Assembly: GCF_001649575.2 (NCBI RefSeq)
Contig: NC_051441.1
Span: 15,289,136 to 15,353,135, forward strand
Length of the DNA: 64,000 bases
Reading direction: 5' to 3'
Source: Kryptolebias marmoratus
Taxonomy: Eukaryota > Chordata > Actinopteri > Cyprinodontiformes > Rivulidae
Below the pieces are notes generated by a model. That model saw only the letters and a program-made list of their open reading frames with translations, searched no databases and was not told the origin of the DNA. This document shows positions 1 through 13,243 of this stretch, piece after piece (position 1 is the stretch's first letter; each line of letters begins with the position of its first letter). The translations under genes and the position numbers were made by a program.

Positions 1-180
1 GGAAGACCCAGGACACGCTGGAGGGACTATGTTTCTCGGCTGGCCTGGGAATGCCTTGGGATTCCCCCGGAGGAGCTGGCCCCAGTGGCTGGGGAGAGGG
101 AAGTCTGGGTCTCCCTGCTTAGGCTGCTGCCCCCGCGACCCGACCCCGGATAAGCGGAAGAGAATGGATGGATGGATGGA
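1..180 (+). mobile_element. 3' end of a LINE (non-LTR retrotransposon), truncated by the window edge
   Basis: The first 147 bases read as an open frame that starts GRPRTRWRDYVSRLAWE and stops at a TAA (about 145-147). A short tail with GATG/GGAT repeats follows (about 162-180). This is the C-terminal end of the reverse-transcriptase ORF and the microsatellite-like tail of a LINE common in teleosts. A neighbouring part of the same ORF type is at about 38315-38575. I am sure it is a LINE tail. The clade (L2/Maui-, CR1- or Rex-like) is not settled. Confidence 0.75.
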
Positions 181-760
181 CATTACTGATTTCCTATCAA
201 CGCATCATAAACACAAAACTGCTGTTAAATCTGCACTTAAGTATTAACTTCCTGAAATAAAAAAGAAAAACTATTGAGTTAAAAATCTCACGGAAGACTT
301 ATGTGTTGTAGATGTGCTCTCATCCCAAATACAAATCCAGATGTTTTGGTTCTAGACCCTTTTCTATACCATGACTAAGCTAAAAGGTAAAAGCAAAATA
401 CTCATTAAAATGATAATAAAAAGCAAGTATGTTTTGTAAAGCAAAAGCTAAGCTTGGGAGGTCTATACAAATTGAAGGTGCACTGTTTTCCAGCTGGTGT
501 TTATTTCTATTTTCTGCTCTGCTCTCTGTTCAACTGATGAGCATCAGAAAAATCTAATAGTAATAATAATAACAATAATAATAATAATAGGCAACTGTGT
601 GAGTTTTATGGATAAATACTTTACCACTTGTGTCTAGACTCAACCTATCTCTGCCTTGCACAGTAATAATTGAAAAATCTATCAGATTCCGTTAGTTTTT
701 CAGAACTGTGTACAAGTTTATTTGACTTTATTGAATTATATTTTATTTTAATCGAATGTC
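181..760. other. AT-rich spacer upstream of ZNF598
   Basis: AT-rich sequence with a (TAA)n/(AAT)n microsatellite around 557-588. I see no gene or recognisable element here. Confidence 0.5.
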
Positions 761-1040
761 TCCTTCAGCGCATGCGCCGGCGCACACTTACAGCACACAC
801 GTGTAACGGTGTGACAGCCGGCGCAGATCTCACACGCGTGTGATGGGACTCAGCGTGGTGTGGCGGCACGGAGACGAGTCCATCCCCATACCATACAAAT
901 CGGTTATACGCCAGCCGTTACGTGACGCTACAACCGGCAGCCGTTCACGCTTTCATGTTACGTAAGCACCTCACAGACTGTGGCTCACCCAAACAGTGCT
1001 AAGGTTGACTTGTTCCCCTTTTCCTATTTAAATCATCGAC
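761..1040 (+). promoter_or_regulatory. GC/CpG-rich promoter region of ZNF598
   Basis: GC-rich DNA directly upstream of the ZNF598 start codon, set against AT-rich flanks. It contains GCGCATGCGC at 768-777, a match to the NRF1 palindrome. CACGTG-type and TACGTGACG (CRE/ATF-like) motifs follow between about 795 and 965. There is no clear TATA box. This fits a housekeeping CpG-type promoter. The transcription start is not determined. Confidence 0.5.
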
Positions 1041-4000
1041 ATGGATTTAACAACAGCTAAAGACTCAGAGAAGACGTGCGTCTTGTGCTGTCAGGACAAC
1101 GATATCTTCGCCTTGGGAAAATGCGACCACCCGGTGTGCTACCGCTGCTCCACGAAGATGAGGGTGCTGTGCGACCAGAAGTACTGCGCCGTCTGCCGGG
1201 AGGAGCTTGACAAGGTGCGCGTTCCTCCGCTACTGAGCCCCGGGGTTCGAGCTAGTTGGAGCTAACTAGGCCTCGGCGTCAATTTAGTAGTCACTACATG
1301 GCAATAACTAATTTTGTTAAATCGTATCGTGACTGACTTGTTTATAAGTAAGAAACTATAGCAGAAAAAAAGATGTCTGCCGTCGGACGGACTACTTTTT
1401 GACGCTTTAAGTCGCTGGTTGCTAAAGCTTGCTAGCATCAGCAAAATGGTGATTGGGAAGTCAGTTCTCCCGTCAACCGTCTCATTTACATAAAGTTACA
1501 GTAAATTAGCGTTTAACTTTTTAAACCGACTGCTGTGTATCTAAACAGGCGTGTGTCTGACCTACTTGAATGAAAAATGAAGCATAATTGTCACATACAG
1601 TGGACTTTATCCAGGCTGTCCCCCTCAGGTGGACATTAAAAGTCTCACCTATAGGAAGGTTACAGCACAGACCTACTTTTAAAGGTAGTTCTCAAATTTA
1701 GAGTACAACACATTAAATATTAAAGTTTAATTTCAGGATTTTAATGCTTATACTTAAAGCATTGCATGCTGTGTAAGTTACACACCAGACACTAATAGTA
1801 AAAATAAAACAACTAGATTTGGTCTCCTTTTAATCAGAGTTGTAAGTGCTAAAACTGCTTTTAACTTGTGGTTTCCAATATCTGGTTGGTGATTATCACT
1901 GACCACACCTATCAGGTAGCTTGTCTTTGATAACACACTGCTTAATGTGAAGTCCAAGGGCTCCAGTTCAGATATTAGGACATAAATTGCGAGAACAAAG
2001 CGCAGGTGCATGTTACCTGACACAAACTTAGTTTTCCAATGGTTGTGGAAAGACTAAATTTTCATGACTGATTGACTGCAAACTGTTTTTTTTTCATTAA
2101 CCACTAAGGTCTGCTTCCATCTGTTCAGTCAAAATTAGTCTCATGAAGATGGAAACCTCCGTTCCTTAACTCATTTTGAGCTCGTTTGCTGCAGTTATGT
2201 AAAAACTTGAACACCTGATATATATTTTTTTTGTGTTAAAAGTGTATGTTGCTCATAATTTGCTTCAGGAAAATCGGTTCAGATGTGGCATTCGAATGCG
2301 TGAGTGTTAAATAAACCTCCGACTAGAGCTGTAACTAACAACAAAATGTTTAAAATTGATGAGTTTGCGTATCCAGTCTCCTAAATTTGTTTTGTAAAAC
2401 CCGGTGGTGAATTCCTTCTTCCGCAAGCAATCCACTACAGTGCTTTCTCTTTCCATTACCCAGAGATGATGTTTCTCATGAGATTAGTTCTTGTTTTCTC
2501 AGGTGGTGTTTATTAAAAAGCTGAAGGCCTTTCAGTCCCTGCCCTATCAGCAGTTCCCCTGCGAGAAGAAGCATGACATCTACTTCGGTGATGAAATGAT
2601 CTTTTCTCAGTACAGGTAGGGGTTGACTCTGTTCTCTCTGATCTCTCTGAAGTATATCGAATGTTCCTGTTAATATTGCTAAACCTGTGTTAGGAAAACA
2701 AATATAATGTAGTTAAAGCCAAACAAAGTGTTGCAGTTTTTTTGTGGAACGCCACAGCTCATCATCTCATCAAGCAGCATCCTGATGAAATAGGCAAGTG
2801 AAATCAAGTTTGTCTTAATGTTTTTCCTCTTTTCTTCTGTGTGTGTGTGTGTGTGTGTGTATGTGTGTGTAATCAGGCGTCTGCTGCTGTCGGAGTGTCC
2901 TCTCTGTCGAGAGCCGAAGGTTTTCTCCAGATTCGAGGAGCTGGAGCAGCACATGAGGAAGCAGCACGAGGTCTTCTGCTGCAAGCTCTGCTTAAAACAT
3001 CTCAAGGTATTTTCATTCCCAAACCACCCCCTCCACCCCCTCGCTTCAGAGTGTTTTTCTCTCCCTCAGCACGGTCGCAGTCACTAAAGATTTAACCCGT
3101 CAGGCTGGTGACTGCGAAAGGTTTGAGACGTTTGGAGAAGTTTTAGGATTTGTTAAAAATCAGACAAGTGCATGTGCAGTCAGTTGTTAGACAAGTCTTT
3201 CTTTGTCCTTAGACAGAACAGCTTATGTAAAAATATAAAATGCATCAGAACAAATTTTTACTTCCATATTTTATTAAATGTGTTTTAAGAGTCACAAAAG
3301 TGGGACTCAAATCCGTGTGAATTCAGAGACAAACCAGACTGAAAACACTGGTGGCTGTGTGTACTTAAAAGCCTTCCAACTCTCCCCAGATCTTCTCTTA
3401 CGAGCGGAAGTGGTACAATCGTAAGGAGCTGGCCCGCCACAGAGCGCACGGAGACCCGGATGACACCAGCCACAGAGGCCACCCGCTCTGCAAGTTCTGC
3501 GACGACCGTTACCTCGACAACGACGAGCTGCTGAAGCACTTGCGCAGGGACCACTACTTCTGTCATTTCTGCGACGCGGACGGTTCTCAGGAATACTACA
3601 GGTGCCGTGCGCCGAAAGAACCCGCTCCGCGTCCCCCCCGGTCTAATGCTTAAATTGGATTTTTAATCCCTTTTGTCACCAGCGATTACAAATACCTGAG
3701 CGAGCACTTCAGAGAGAGCCACTACCTGTGCGAGGAAGGCCGCTGCTCCAGCGAACAGTTCACCCACGCTTTCCGGACCGAGATCGACTACAAGGCCCAC
3801 AAAGCCTCCGCGCACAGCAAGAACCGGGCCGAGGCGCGACAGAACCGCCAAATCGACCTGCAGTTCACCTACGCCCCGAGACAGCAGAGGAGAAATGACG
3901 GTGGGGCCGCAGCCTCGGTGTATTTCATTCCCACGGCTAGAACTGTGGTGGGAAATTTAATTTAAGTCCGTGCGTCTGTAGGTCAGGTGACGGGCGAGGA

Positions 4001-7000
4001 CTACGAGGACATGCGCCACAACCGAGGAGGACGGGGAAGGCCGCAGATGGGACAGAAGAGCTGGAGGTATTCTCGGTGAGTCTGAATGCCTTGTTCCAAC
4101 ATTTCTTTTATTCTTTAGATTTGTCAGCGTACCACCAGTAAGCGATGTGTTTAGCAGTGGTGACCGTTCCTGTAGGATAGATATTTTGTGTTTCTGCTAA
4201 CAAACAGCTAATTTAAACCTCTTAGTGCCGTTTCAGTGAAATGTTGCCCCAGGTTGTCTGTAGGTGAATAACTGTCGCCCTTTCCTTTTAGCTATTTAGG
4301 ATCAAATTTAGCAGGCATTTCACGTTTCGCACACGTCGGGTTCTTGGTTGCCGTCAATCCCTGACTGTTTTGATCTGCTTCTCCGAGCAGCGAGCGAGAA
4401 GAGGAGGACAGGCAGATGGAAGCTGCCCTGAGGGCTTCCATGGCGATGCGGAGACAAGCAGAGAGAGCTGCCGTGCAGGAGAGGAGCACTCCCAAACACT
4501 GCAGAGAGGAAAGGACGGAGAGAGTAGAAGCAGAGGAGCCCAAACCTCCGACAGGCCATCTCAAAACGGCTAACAAACCCCCAGGTAAATAAATACATCA
4601 ATAAATACCAGTTTTACCTGTTTTCGGTATCAGGCCATAATAAAAATGATCTGTTGAGATTAGGTTCTAAAACTCCACAACAGACTCTACCTATGATGTC
4701 ATTATTTATTTATTAAAGAAAAATGAAGTCAAAATGGAAAAGCTCACAATTCAACAGCTTTTAAAAGGACCTTTTCTGGGTGATTTGATCCATTTGTGTC
4801 AGACAGACGGCCTCACATTTGACTGTAAGATTTTCTTGGTAAGCAGAGTTCATGGCTGCAGAACGAGCCCAAACAATCATCCGTCCACCACCGTGCTTAA
4901 GTTAAAACGAGGAGTTTGAAATGCCCGTAACAACAGTGGTTCTGTTTTGATTGTCATCTCTTTTTTTTTTTTTTTTTTTTTTGACAGTTAAAACAATGAA
5001 GAGCACCAATCCAGGAGACGAAGACGACTTCCCGGTTTTAGGAGCCACAGCAGGGGCACCCATGTAACCCTCAGCACACTCCCCAAACTGAGCCTTTAAT
5101 GATGCAGCGTGCTGGGAGCTGAAAGGCTTTACTTGTGTCCTTGTTGTTGTTGTGTCCCTCCAGTGTAAAGCCAGCTCCGGCGGTGTCCACAGCAGCTCGC
5201 GCAGCTCTGAAGGAAGACGATTTCCCCAGCCTCTCGAGCGCTGCCGTCACAGCCCCCATGACCCCAGCGTACTCCGGGCAGCCTAAGAAGACGTCGTCGT
5301 TTCAAGAGGAGGATTTCCCCGCTCTCGTCTCCAAAGTGCGGCCTTTCAAACCCGCAGCGGGCACCAAGTCGGCATGGTCCAGCCACACCGCTGCACCTAA
5401 AACTAACACTCATCAGCCGCCTCCCGCCAGAGCTCCCCCTCCCGTCTCCTCTGTGTCCTCCGGGCCTCAGCTCCTCCCGTCCTCAAACTCGTTGTCCTTG
5501 CGCAGGAAGAAGAAAGTCGGGGAGAACGGGAAGACAGCGTCCTATCCGTCCCCTCCGCTCTCCGACGATGAGAGCGGAGGAATGACGCAGCAGGAGTTCC
5601 GCTCAGTGCCCACCATGTTGGACATCTCCTCCCTGCTCACCGTCAAAGGAGGAAACAGCAAACCGCCTGCCGTCACCTCCACCTTTTCTAGTCCAACCCC
5701 CAGCGCGGATCATGCCACGTCCAAGCCGAACAAGAAGAAAAAACAGAAAAACACGACCGCTTCCTCCGCATCGGCCTCTGCGATGTCCGGGGCGGCGACA
5801 GCCGTAGACACGAGCTCGGTGGAAACGACGGCGCAGAAGGAAAACGTGCCGGAGAAAACCTGGAGCAAACCACCTTCCAGCGCTCTGACAGCGCCCGTGT
5901 TGAACGGAGTAGCCAATGGCAGGGCTGACACGCCACCAGCTGTTTGTAGAGAGTTGCCGATTGGGACCCCTCCCCCGAGCACAGAGCCCGCTCCCGAACC
6001 CGAGGAAGAGTTCCCTGCTCTCATAACAAAGAAACCACCACCAGGTACGAAGCAGCAAACCATCCGATCAGGGGTGCAGGGCTTTGCGTTTAACTGTGTG
6101 GACTACATCAGATTATTCTTCACAATCTGTGTGACAAAAATATATTGGGCCAATCAGGTGGACCCTCACTGCTCTAGGTGCCCATTTCATTGTAAAATTC
6201 AACTATAAAGCATGTTTTCCCTCATATTGTTCAGCTCTAGCTTGCAGTTTTAGGGCAGAAGGCTTGTTAATGTCGGAGGAATAACAGTTTTGAGACACGG
6301 TGTTAGAGCAGAAACATTAAAAAATAGTACGGGTAATTAAAATGTGTATAGTTCATTTGTTATATGGGATAAAGAGATGGAATTACAGCTCATACCCCTT
6401 TTATTTTGACCTGCGCTCTCCCCCAAAAATCATTCTTTAGGCTCTAGGAAGCCCTCTCCCTTTTTTTTTTTTGAAACAATACTTTGACACATTTACGCTA
6501 AAAGAAAAGAGGGAAAATTAGATATGGCCTAACCGTGTAAACACAGTTAAGCACCACTTTCCCCTCATGTTTAGTACTTCCTGTCAGGGAGTTCAGAGTC
6601 CTGTACTGAGTTCAGACCTGTGACGGGTACAGGTCAGGGAGAACCACTGATGTTCTGCTCGGGTTCTTGATTGGTGCCACCTCTGCTGGTGTTCTAATCC
6701 ACTCCGTTTATCTGCTAGGGTTCAAGACCTCTTTCCCAGTGAAGACCTCAGCAGCCACCACAGCCCCTGCTGGGGCCCCACCCCCGCCCCCACCCGGCCT
6801 GGGGATCTCAGCCCCCAAGCCGCCCCCAGGCTTCACGGGGATCCCCCTGAACAGCAACGTGGTGGAGCCCGTGGTCAATCAGTAAGCAGTTAATTAAAAC
6901 GTTGTTTGTCGTTCACAAAGACCTTGGAAGTACGAAGTGCCCGTTTGTGGTTTTGTTTTGTTCCCAGGCCCCCCAAGGCACTTAGCAGCGAGTACCTGGT

Positions 7001-7583
7001 ACCGGACGACTTCCAGCAGAGAAACCTGGAGCTGATCCAGTCCATCAAAAAGTACCTGAACAACGACGAGTCCAAGTTCAACCAGTTCAAAAACTATTCC
7101 GCCCAGTTCCGACAGGTGCTTGCAGCTCTTCTTCTGCTCCACATTTCATTGCTAAAACGGGTGGAAACGGGTTGAAGTTAACGCCTTTCAGTTTGTCTGC
7201 TCTCTCGCTTCCAGAGCGTGATACCAGCGGCCCAGTACCACCGCAGCTGTAAGGACCTGCTCGGAGACGACTATAACCGCATCTTCAACGAGCTGCTGGT
7301 GCTGCTGCCGGACACGGGGAAGCAGCAGGAGCTCCTGGCCGCCCACGGAGACTGCAAGGCCCTGGAGAAGCAGTCGGGCGGCGGCAGGAAGAACAAGAAC
7401 AAGAAGAACGCCTGGCAGACGCCCGCCACGGCGGCCAACACAGCGGCCGAGCTGGACTGCCAGGTGTGCCCCACCTGCAGACAGGTGCTGGCCCCCAAGG
7501 ACTTTAACTCCCACAAGACCCTGCACATCAGGGAGAACGAGGAGTTCCCTTCCTTGCAGTCGATCAGCCGCATCATCAGCTAG
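1041..7583 (+). CDS. znf598: ZNF598, E3 ubiquitin ligase that senses collided ribosomes (complete, 12 coding exons)
   Basis: Exons: 1041-1214, 2503-2615, 2877-3006, 3390-3601, 3683-3900, 3982-4075, 4391-4584, 4988-5063, 5164-6044, 6719-6881, 6968-7115, 7215-7583. They join in frame into 923 residues (human about 904). Exon 1 codes the RING: Cys13, 16, 28, His30, Cys33, 36, 49 and 52. Exons 2-5 code the Cys/His zinc-finger block (ECPLC, HEVFCCKLC, GHPLCKFC, HYFCHFC). Exon 9 is a long low-complexity exon with repeated EDDFP/EEDFPAL motifs. Exon 10 and the exon 9/10 junction carry PPPPPPGLG and KPPPGF motifs of the kind bound by the GIGYF GYF domain. The C-terminus ends in a CPTC...H...H finger. 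In the family, the protein ubiquitinates eS10/uS10 on stalled ribosomes and recruits GIGYF2-4EHP. It acts in the cytosol. The start matches the family N-terminus just ahead of the RING. Confidence 0.96.
2839..2870 (+). repeat. (TG)n microsatellite abutting the ZNF598 exon 3 acceptor
   Basis: A TG run with one interruption ends 6 nt before the AATCAG|G acceptor (exon 3 starts at 2877). It occupies the place of most of the polypyrimidine tract. Confidence 0.85.
6045..6718 (+). other. ZNF598 intron 9, no additional feature
   Basis: An open frame runs from exon 9 to about 6208 past the donor at 6045 (CCAG|GTACGA). The extra residues are unrelated to the family, and the next exon (6719) joins in frame as PPPG|F. 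I therefore read this as intron, with a poly-T run near 6460-6472 and nothing else recognisable. Confidence 0.7.
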
Positions 7584-8275
7584 CCCCTCCCCGAGGCTTT
7601 GCGGTGTTTGCGCTGTGGAAACCTGTGGGAACCCAGCAGCCTGGTTCCTGTTCGACCACGTTCCCGAAAGGCCTGAAAGCCGCTTCTCGGTGTTTTTCTC
7701 TTTGAGGATCGTATTGATAGGTGTGCGTCGGGACGTTTTTCCTGATCAGAAAAAGAGGACGCTTAATATTTCTACTCGCATCCTTTGAGGGTGTCTCCGC
7801 GTGGCGCTCGTACCGAGGGCGTCAAATCGGAACTCGGCAGAGATTTCCTCGCTGCCCAAGATTAAAAAACTAAAAAGATAATATCGTTTCTGGACGAGCT
7901 GCCGTTTCTGTAACATTGGACCTGATTAAAACCGTATGCATGGCGGCAGAGCTGCTTGGTTCAATAACTTAAAGATGTTCAGTTTAAATAATCAGCACCA
8001 TATTTATTGAAGTGTATACTTGTTTAATTGCTAATTCCTTTTTCGTTGCTTTTTGTAGAGGAAGGCCTTTTAAGAGTGAGCAGATCCATGTTTGACAGAA
8101 TGTAAGCTGCGGACCAAGACGGAACAAGTTTCAGTTCTCCATACGGGATGTTTTTGGGTTGTTTTTTTTTTTGTACACACACATTTAAACCGCTCGCCGG
8201 TCCGTTTGGCGTTTTTGTCGATATGTTGGCTCATCTGGGCTGTTGTGTTGCACAAGGTTTCAAATGGAAAATAAA
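7584..8275 (+). other. ZNF598 3' UTR with polyadenylation signal
   Basis: This is sequence downstream of the TAG at 7581-7583. An AATAAA lies at 8270-8275, giving a 3' UTR of about 0.7 kb. The exact cleavage site was not determined. Confidence 0.55.
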
Positions 8276-10307
8276 ACAAACGACACATCTCTTTTTGCGT
8301 GTCCTCCAAACTGTCCCGCCTGCTTTCCTGCGCTCAGCTGTACGTTGTACTTCCGAAAGGAGCTGTTCAGCATTTTATCACTCCAAATTGTCAGGAGGCC
8401 TTTTTAGCAGATGGTTTTCTAGTCATTTCTTAACATTAAACAAAAACAAATTCAGTCAGAAATGGTTCTGATTTGTCAGAAAGACAAATCTAGTCATTCA
8501 TAGATATTTTAGGCAACACTGAATCTGGTATTTTTCTTGACTTACAGTTGGAAAAATTAGGTAAATCTCATGGAAATGTTTTATTTTTCCCAACTTTTGC
8601 TTGTCTTGAAGCAGATTCTAGAGGCAAAGGGTCTAAAGAGAAGGCTTTTAAGATGAGATTTAATATTATTGTGATTTAGTAATAATATTTAGTATCGGAG
8701 TGACGGTAAAGTGTTTGGGGCTTAATGAAGCTCAAACTCATCAGGGCTTTTTGTAAAAAAAAGTTAGAAAACAGCAAATATTCCTTGTTTTTGTTTACAA
8801 CTAAATTCAAGGATCAGTTACAGAAACTCTCCTGTTAGAAATCAGAATATCTCGGCTCATTTCATCTGATCTTTAGCTCTAACTCTCGATTTCCTCCCAA
8901 AAATGACTCCTCTCCTGTTTTCTCGTCCTCGCAGCTTTTAGTCACCGTTTCTGTTCAGAGGAAGAAGAAAATCTTTACCTTTTCTCCGTCCTGGGGTTAT
9001 TTTACCGACTTGATGTCCGTCATGCTCCGATGCGAACTCGTCAGCGCTTGAATGTAAACAAACGACTCATAATTGTTGGCAACAAAATCCGCCTCTGCTG
9101 ATTTTGCTCATTTATTACAAATCGTACTGTTAATGTTTGGTTGCGAATGATGCATGTTTAGTGCTTATTTCTTATCGCAGATGAAAAAAAATCCAATATA
9201 AGACACTAACAAATCCTGTTTTTTGTCAAAGATCGTGGCTGTAAGTATCTGGGCTCAGACAGAGGTAAGGAGGAGGATGGAGCCGAGTCCGTCAGAGGAG
9301 TCAGGAAAGTGTTTGCATGATGTAAACAAACCATCACAGAAGCAGGCAGTCCAAAACATGTATTCTCTTTTATTGGGAGTGATGGTCAGACTAGAGTCCA
9401 GGAAATAGACAGTGACAAACATCTCTGTACACAGCGACTTTTACACTGAAGAGGCTTCAAGAACAAGAAGAAACAACCGAGTAGAAACAAGTTAAAGGGG
9501 GGGGGGTAGCACGCTACAGAATCAGTGTTTTCTTGCCTCTCGTTTAACAAGAACCTTTTTTTTTTTCTTTTTAATTTTGATAAACAATCAGTATTACCAG
9601 GGGGGTGGGGGTGTATCATAACATCCATGCAACGTATCGAACTGGAACCACACCGCTGACGGCGCCGGCATCACTACGACTAACGGCCTTTTTCGTCACT
9701 TCGGTTTTCACAAAACATGATGGTCGTGTAAAATGGCGCCTTTGACGAGTGTTCCACAAAGTATTTGCAACCAAAAAAAATTCAAAATTCAATTCAATTA
9801 AAAAGAAAATAGTGCAGTCTATCCAATAAATAACTATTGTTGATAATATTTTCTTATTTTCAGGACAAACCCGACCCCGGACAGCATCACACATGGTTTC
9901 CGTTTACTTCATGAACATACTGATGGGTTTTTATTTTTTTTTGTAATTATTTTATTTTATTTTTTACAATCAACCAATACCACAGTAGTGTACGTAGGCC
10001 AGAGCACAAAACACAGAATGCTTGTATTATTATTTTCATCTACCACAGCGACTAAATAAGAGACCGAAGCACTGAGAACGATAAAATATCCTGAACTGAC
10101 AGCACCCCGGATTAATAATAAGAATATTATTAATAATAAATACCCCTCAGGTAACATAATCCCACCTTTTTGCCTCAGTCTTACCCTGAGAAAATGAAAA
10201 TCTAGCCACCGCAGGAATAAGGATGAAGACAGACGCTTTCTCGGTCCTGATATCGCTTTCTGCCCGGAGCGTCACGGGCCGATTTCTCTCCGGTTCAGAT
10301 CTTTAAA

Positions 10308-10832
10308 ATTGAGGTTCTGCGAACAGATGATGAACATTTAATATCTTACCTGCTGCAGATCGCTCTTTTGACCACCTGGGTTTGGAGAAATAAAGTTTAG
10401 TTCGGGCTGAATTCATGAGCTGACGGCTGGTCGGAGCGAAGCCGAGATGAAAAAAAAAATGGATTATTGTCGCCTTGAAACAGATTTTCGGCTCACGCTA
10501 ACGCCGCTTCATTAACTTTTTATACACCGGCATTGATTATTCTGGCAGAAATACCGTCTTATTCATGCCTGAAGTGGAAGTGCTACAGGTTGTAAATCAC
10601 CATAACATCCTCTGTAAATAACTGTCATTCTAAACTTTATTGTAACGTTTCTTTTGTTTTTCTGTTTTTTTAATTGAAGTTGCTTTAAGATGGCAGCAAT
10701 CCCCCATCGTCTCTGCTCCGCTCAGACTAGCTGTTAGCTCGTCATTCAGGTCAGAACTGTTCCTCCAAGCCGAGGCCGTTCAAAGCGCTATCTGCTGCAG
10801 GTAGGATATTAACTGCTCATAACTATTCCAGG
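10308..10832. repeat. Foldback-type dispersed repeat (two inverted arms)
   Basis: The left arm (about 10308-10445) carries the core ATCTTACCTGCTGCAGAT. The right arm (about 10718-10832) carries its reverse complement form, ATCTGCTGCAGGTAGGAT. Related arms are at 11565-11625, 17418-17545 with 17683-17760, 29405-29562, 50148-50272 and 63418-63530. The arrangement suggests a non-autonomous DNA element with long terminal inverted arms. I cannot name the family. Confidence 0.6.
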
Positions 10833-11225
10833 AAAGTGCCATAAACCATAAAAGGTGCAGCTTTTATTCAAACTTCATTGATACTTTTATAATAATAAAT
10901 ATACATATCATACAATCATGGCCCAATCATCCTTTTCTAATCTTATATTAAAAGTACCGGAGCAGTTTGAGCATCTGGTTTCTACTGAGTGACGCCGGTG
11001 AAGGTGTCAAAGGGAAGAAATCAGTCCATAAACGCAGCACGAGGCGAGGTCTTCAGTGTGAGGGTGTTGGAAAGACGCCCTGTGTGGTTCTTTAACTCCA
11101 GTAGACGGGCTGCAAGGACCCGAACCCTACAGGACCACAGTCACCCCCCCTCTGCTCTGTCACTCAGCCAGAACCTAACACCGAGGCAAACCGAGAGTCT
11201 AGTGAACAAGCAGTATGTAGATACC

Positions 11226-11310
11226 CCCCAGGGGTGGGCAATCCTGGTTCTGGAGGGCCACTATCCTGCAGGCTTTACTTGTTTCTCTGCTCCGACACAC
11301 CTAACATCTA
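11226..11310 (+). mobile_element. Partial hAT-like MITE (one arm)
   Basis: Starts CAGGGGTGGGCAATCCTGG and continues with the GGAGGGCCACTATCCTGCA and TGTTTCTCTGCTCC blocks seen in the full copy at 38019-38232. Only the left arm is present. Confidence 0.65.
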
Positions 11311-12045
11311 GTCCGAGCGACACCAAATGTCCAAAGCTGCCTTCCTAAAACAACTCCATGACTCCAGTTTTATTTATTTATTTTTTTGTTACATGGGGGT
11401 CCTTGTCCTGGTAGATTTTTAGCGCTATTATGTCATCGTTTGTAAAGAAAAGCTGTGGTTTTGTTTTTATTGCTACACAAAGGATTTAAAAATCTCCCAT
11501 TTTGGAATAACCCCAGAGCAACTTTTTGAGGTTGGAGTTGTTTCAAAACAGCAGAAATTCGCTCTGGTGGCCAAACTCGAGCTATCTACAGCAGGCAAGA
11601 TATTAACTGTTTGTAACCTCACGTCAAAAGAGCCCGTCACACACCGCTCACGCGTGGACACACTCGGCCACATGGAACGGACAGATCCAGCAGAGGTGTG
11701 TGTAACGTCAGCACAAAGACGCCGCTACACACTGAAACGGACAGCTACTTATCCTACGTCCTTCCGACAATCAATCCATGTCACCGTAGCAACTAATTCA
11801 TCGACACTCCAGTTGTCTAAAACATATCTTTTATTTTGTTTAGTTGGTTTTGCCTGAGACTTAACTGACTCCGTTCTTGAACCCAGCCTTGACTGAAAGC
11901 TCGTCTGTCGTTCCCCCTGAAATCCCCCCGCTCCCGTTAACACGGGCGTAACGTGGGGAGCAGAGGACAGGGCAGTTTGGCAGCTTTTTAAAAAAGAAAA
12001 ACAAAAAAAAACATAAACAAAACTCATTTATAAAGAATATCCCCA

Positions 12046-13243
12046 TTTATTCACACAACTCTCAACACATAGGACACTGTCTCAAATAACACGTTATATA
12101 CACATTCTCCTGCACTGCGGATGATGCCTACAGCTAATTTCTTTTTTTAATTTTCTACTTTTTTTTCATTTCCATCAATAAATACTCTATAATACTTCCA
12201 GGACAAGAGCATCATTAGGCCCCTTCCAAATATCCATTCATGCACGAAACAGAAATAAGGTGGGAAGAAAAGTGATTAATGGGTGTTTTTTTTAAATTCA
12301 ATTAAAATAAAACCATGGATGGAGTAAAACTATATATATTCTGACACGGTTTGTTGTTTGAATTACTGATTGATCTCAGGAGGTTCTAGAAAAGATGATT
12401 TAAAAGCTTCTTGAACGACGCTAATGAGACGAGTCAGTTAAGCGTCCTCGGCTGTTTTTATTTACTTCGAGTTTTGCAAACTCCAAGTAAACGATTCAAC
12501 AATTTCAGCCCGGAAATGTACTTAGTTGTGGGTTTTAACAGCTAGTATGTGATTTGAGACAGTGCCTGGAGTTCTCCTAAGCTGACTCGGACATACAGTA
12601 CATTAGAAACCTGCCTACGTAAGGATGGGACGTATTGCACTAAGTCACAAAGCATTGTTGTTTGTTTTGTTGTTGTTTTTTTACAGCATGGTGAAATCTA
12701 CTAAAATGAAGTCACTTTCTGAAACACGCAGCACAGTATGGCACTTAGTTGATCTCTAAGTTTGAAAAACGTAGATTTGATGCAAATGAAAACCAGCAGG
12801 GAATGTGAGGAGAGCTTTTATTGTAGCAGGGGGTTTAAAAAAACATTCCTGGTGTTTTGGTGTGAAAAAGAGGGACCCCTGAATGAATCAAAAATAACGA
12901 GGTGACGTCTGAGTGATTTAACGCAGCTTTGTTCATTTCAGCTCTTCCTTTCATGATAAAATGGTGTTGGAAAGCCTCCTCTTCGGTGTTTCCTCCTCTA
13001 GTTTTTCTTGTTTTATCCGCTCTGACGCGTCATTTCTGCGCCGCAGGTCAGATAAAGCTGGAATGTTCAGGAAGGGCTGGAAACAAGAGGAGGAAACAAA
13101 GAAGCAGGAGGCCATTCCTTTCTCGTTTACACCGCCACCAAAACCTCTGATCGTAAGCGACTCGCGACAGAAAAACCACCGAAAGCAACTTCCTCCTGTT
13201 CGTCTCTCTCTTCCTCCTCCCTCCGCCATCTTGTCTACCTTGT
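12046..13243 (-). other. Probable 3' UTR of SYNGR3 copy A
   Basis: On the minus strand an AATAAA (plus TTTATT at 12046-12051) is followed downstream by a T-rich stretch. This gives a 3' UTR of about 1.2 kb after the stop at 13244-13246. The stretch at about 12915-13035 is clearly similar to 21335-21460 just below SYNGR3 copy B, so the 3' flank was part of the duplication. Transcription is inferred. Confidence 0.5.

Larger units (their letters stand above)
8276..12045. other. Spacer between convergent ZNF598 and SYNGR3 copy A
   Basis: I find no coding gene on either strand. On the minus strand an AATAAA (plus-strand TTTATT at 9369-9374) could end an extended SYNGR3 3' UTR or an unknown minus-strand transcript. 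The spacer holds inverted-arm repeats at 10308-10832 and 11565-11625 and a hAT-MITE arm at about 11226-11310. The rest is unannotated AT-rich DNA. Confidence 0.5.

Noticed and set aside
10989..11348. A 119-residue plus-strand open frame
   Set aside because: Its C-terminal half is a hAT MITE arm, and no coding signature is seen.
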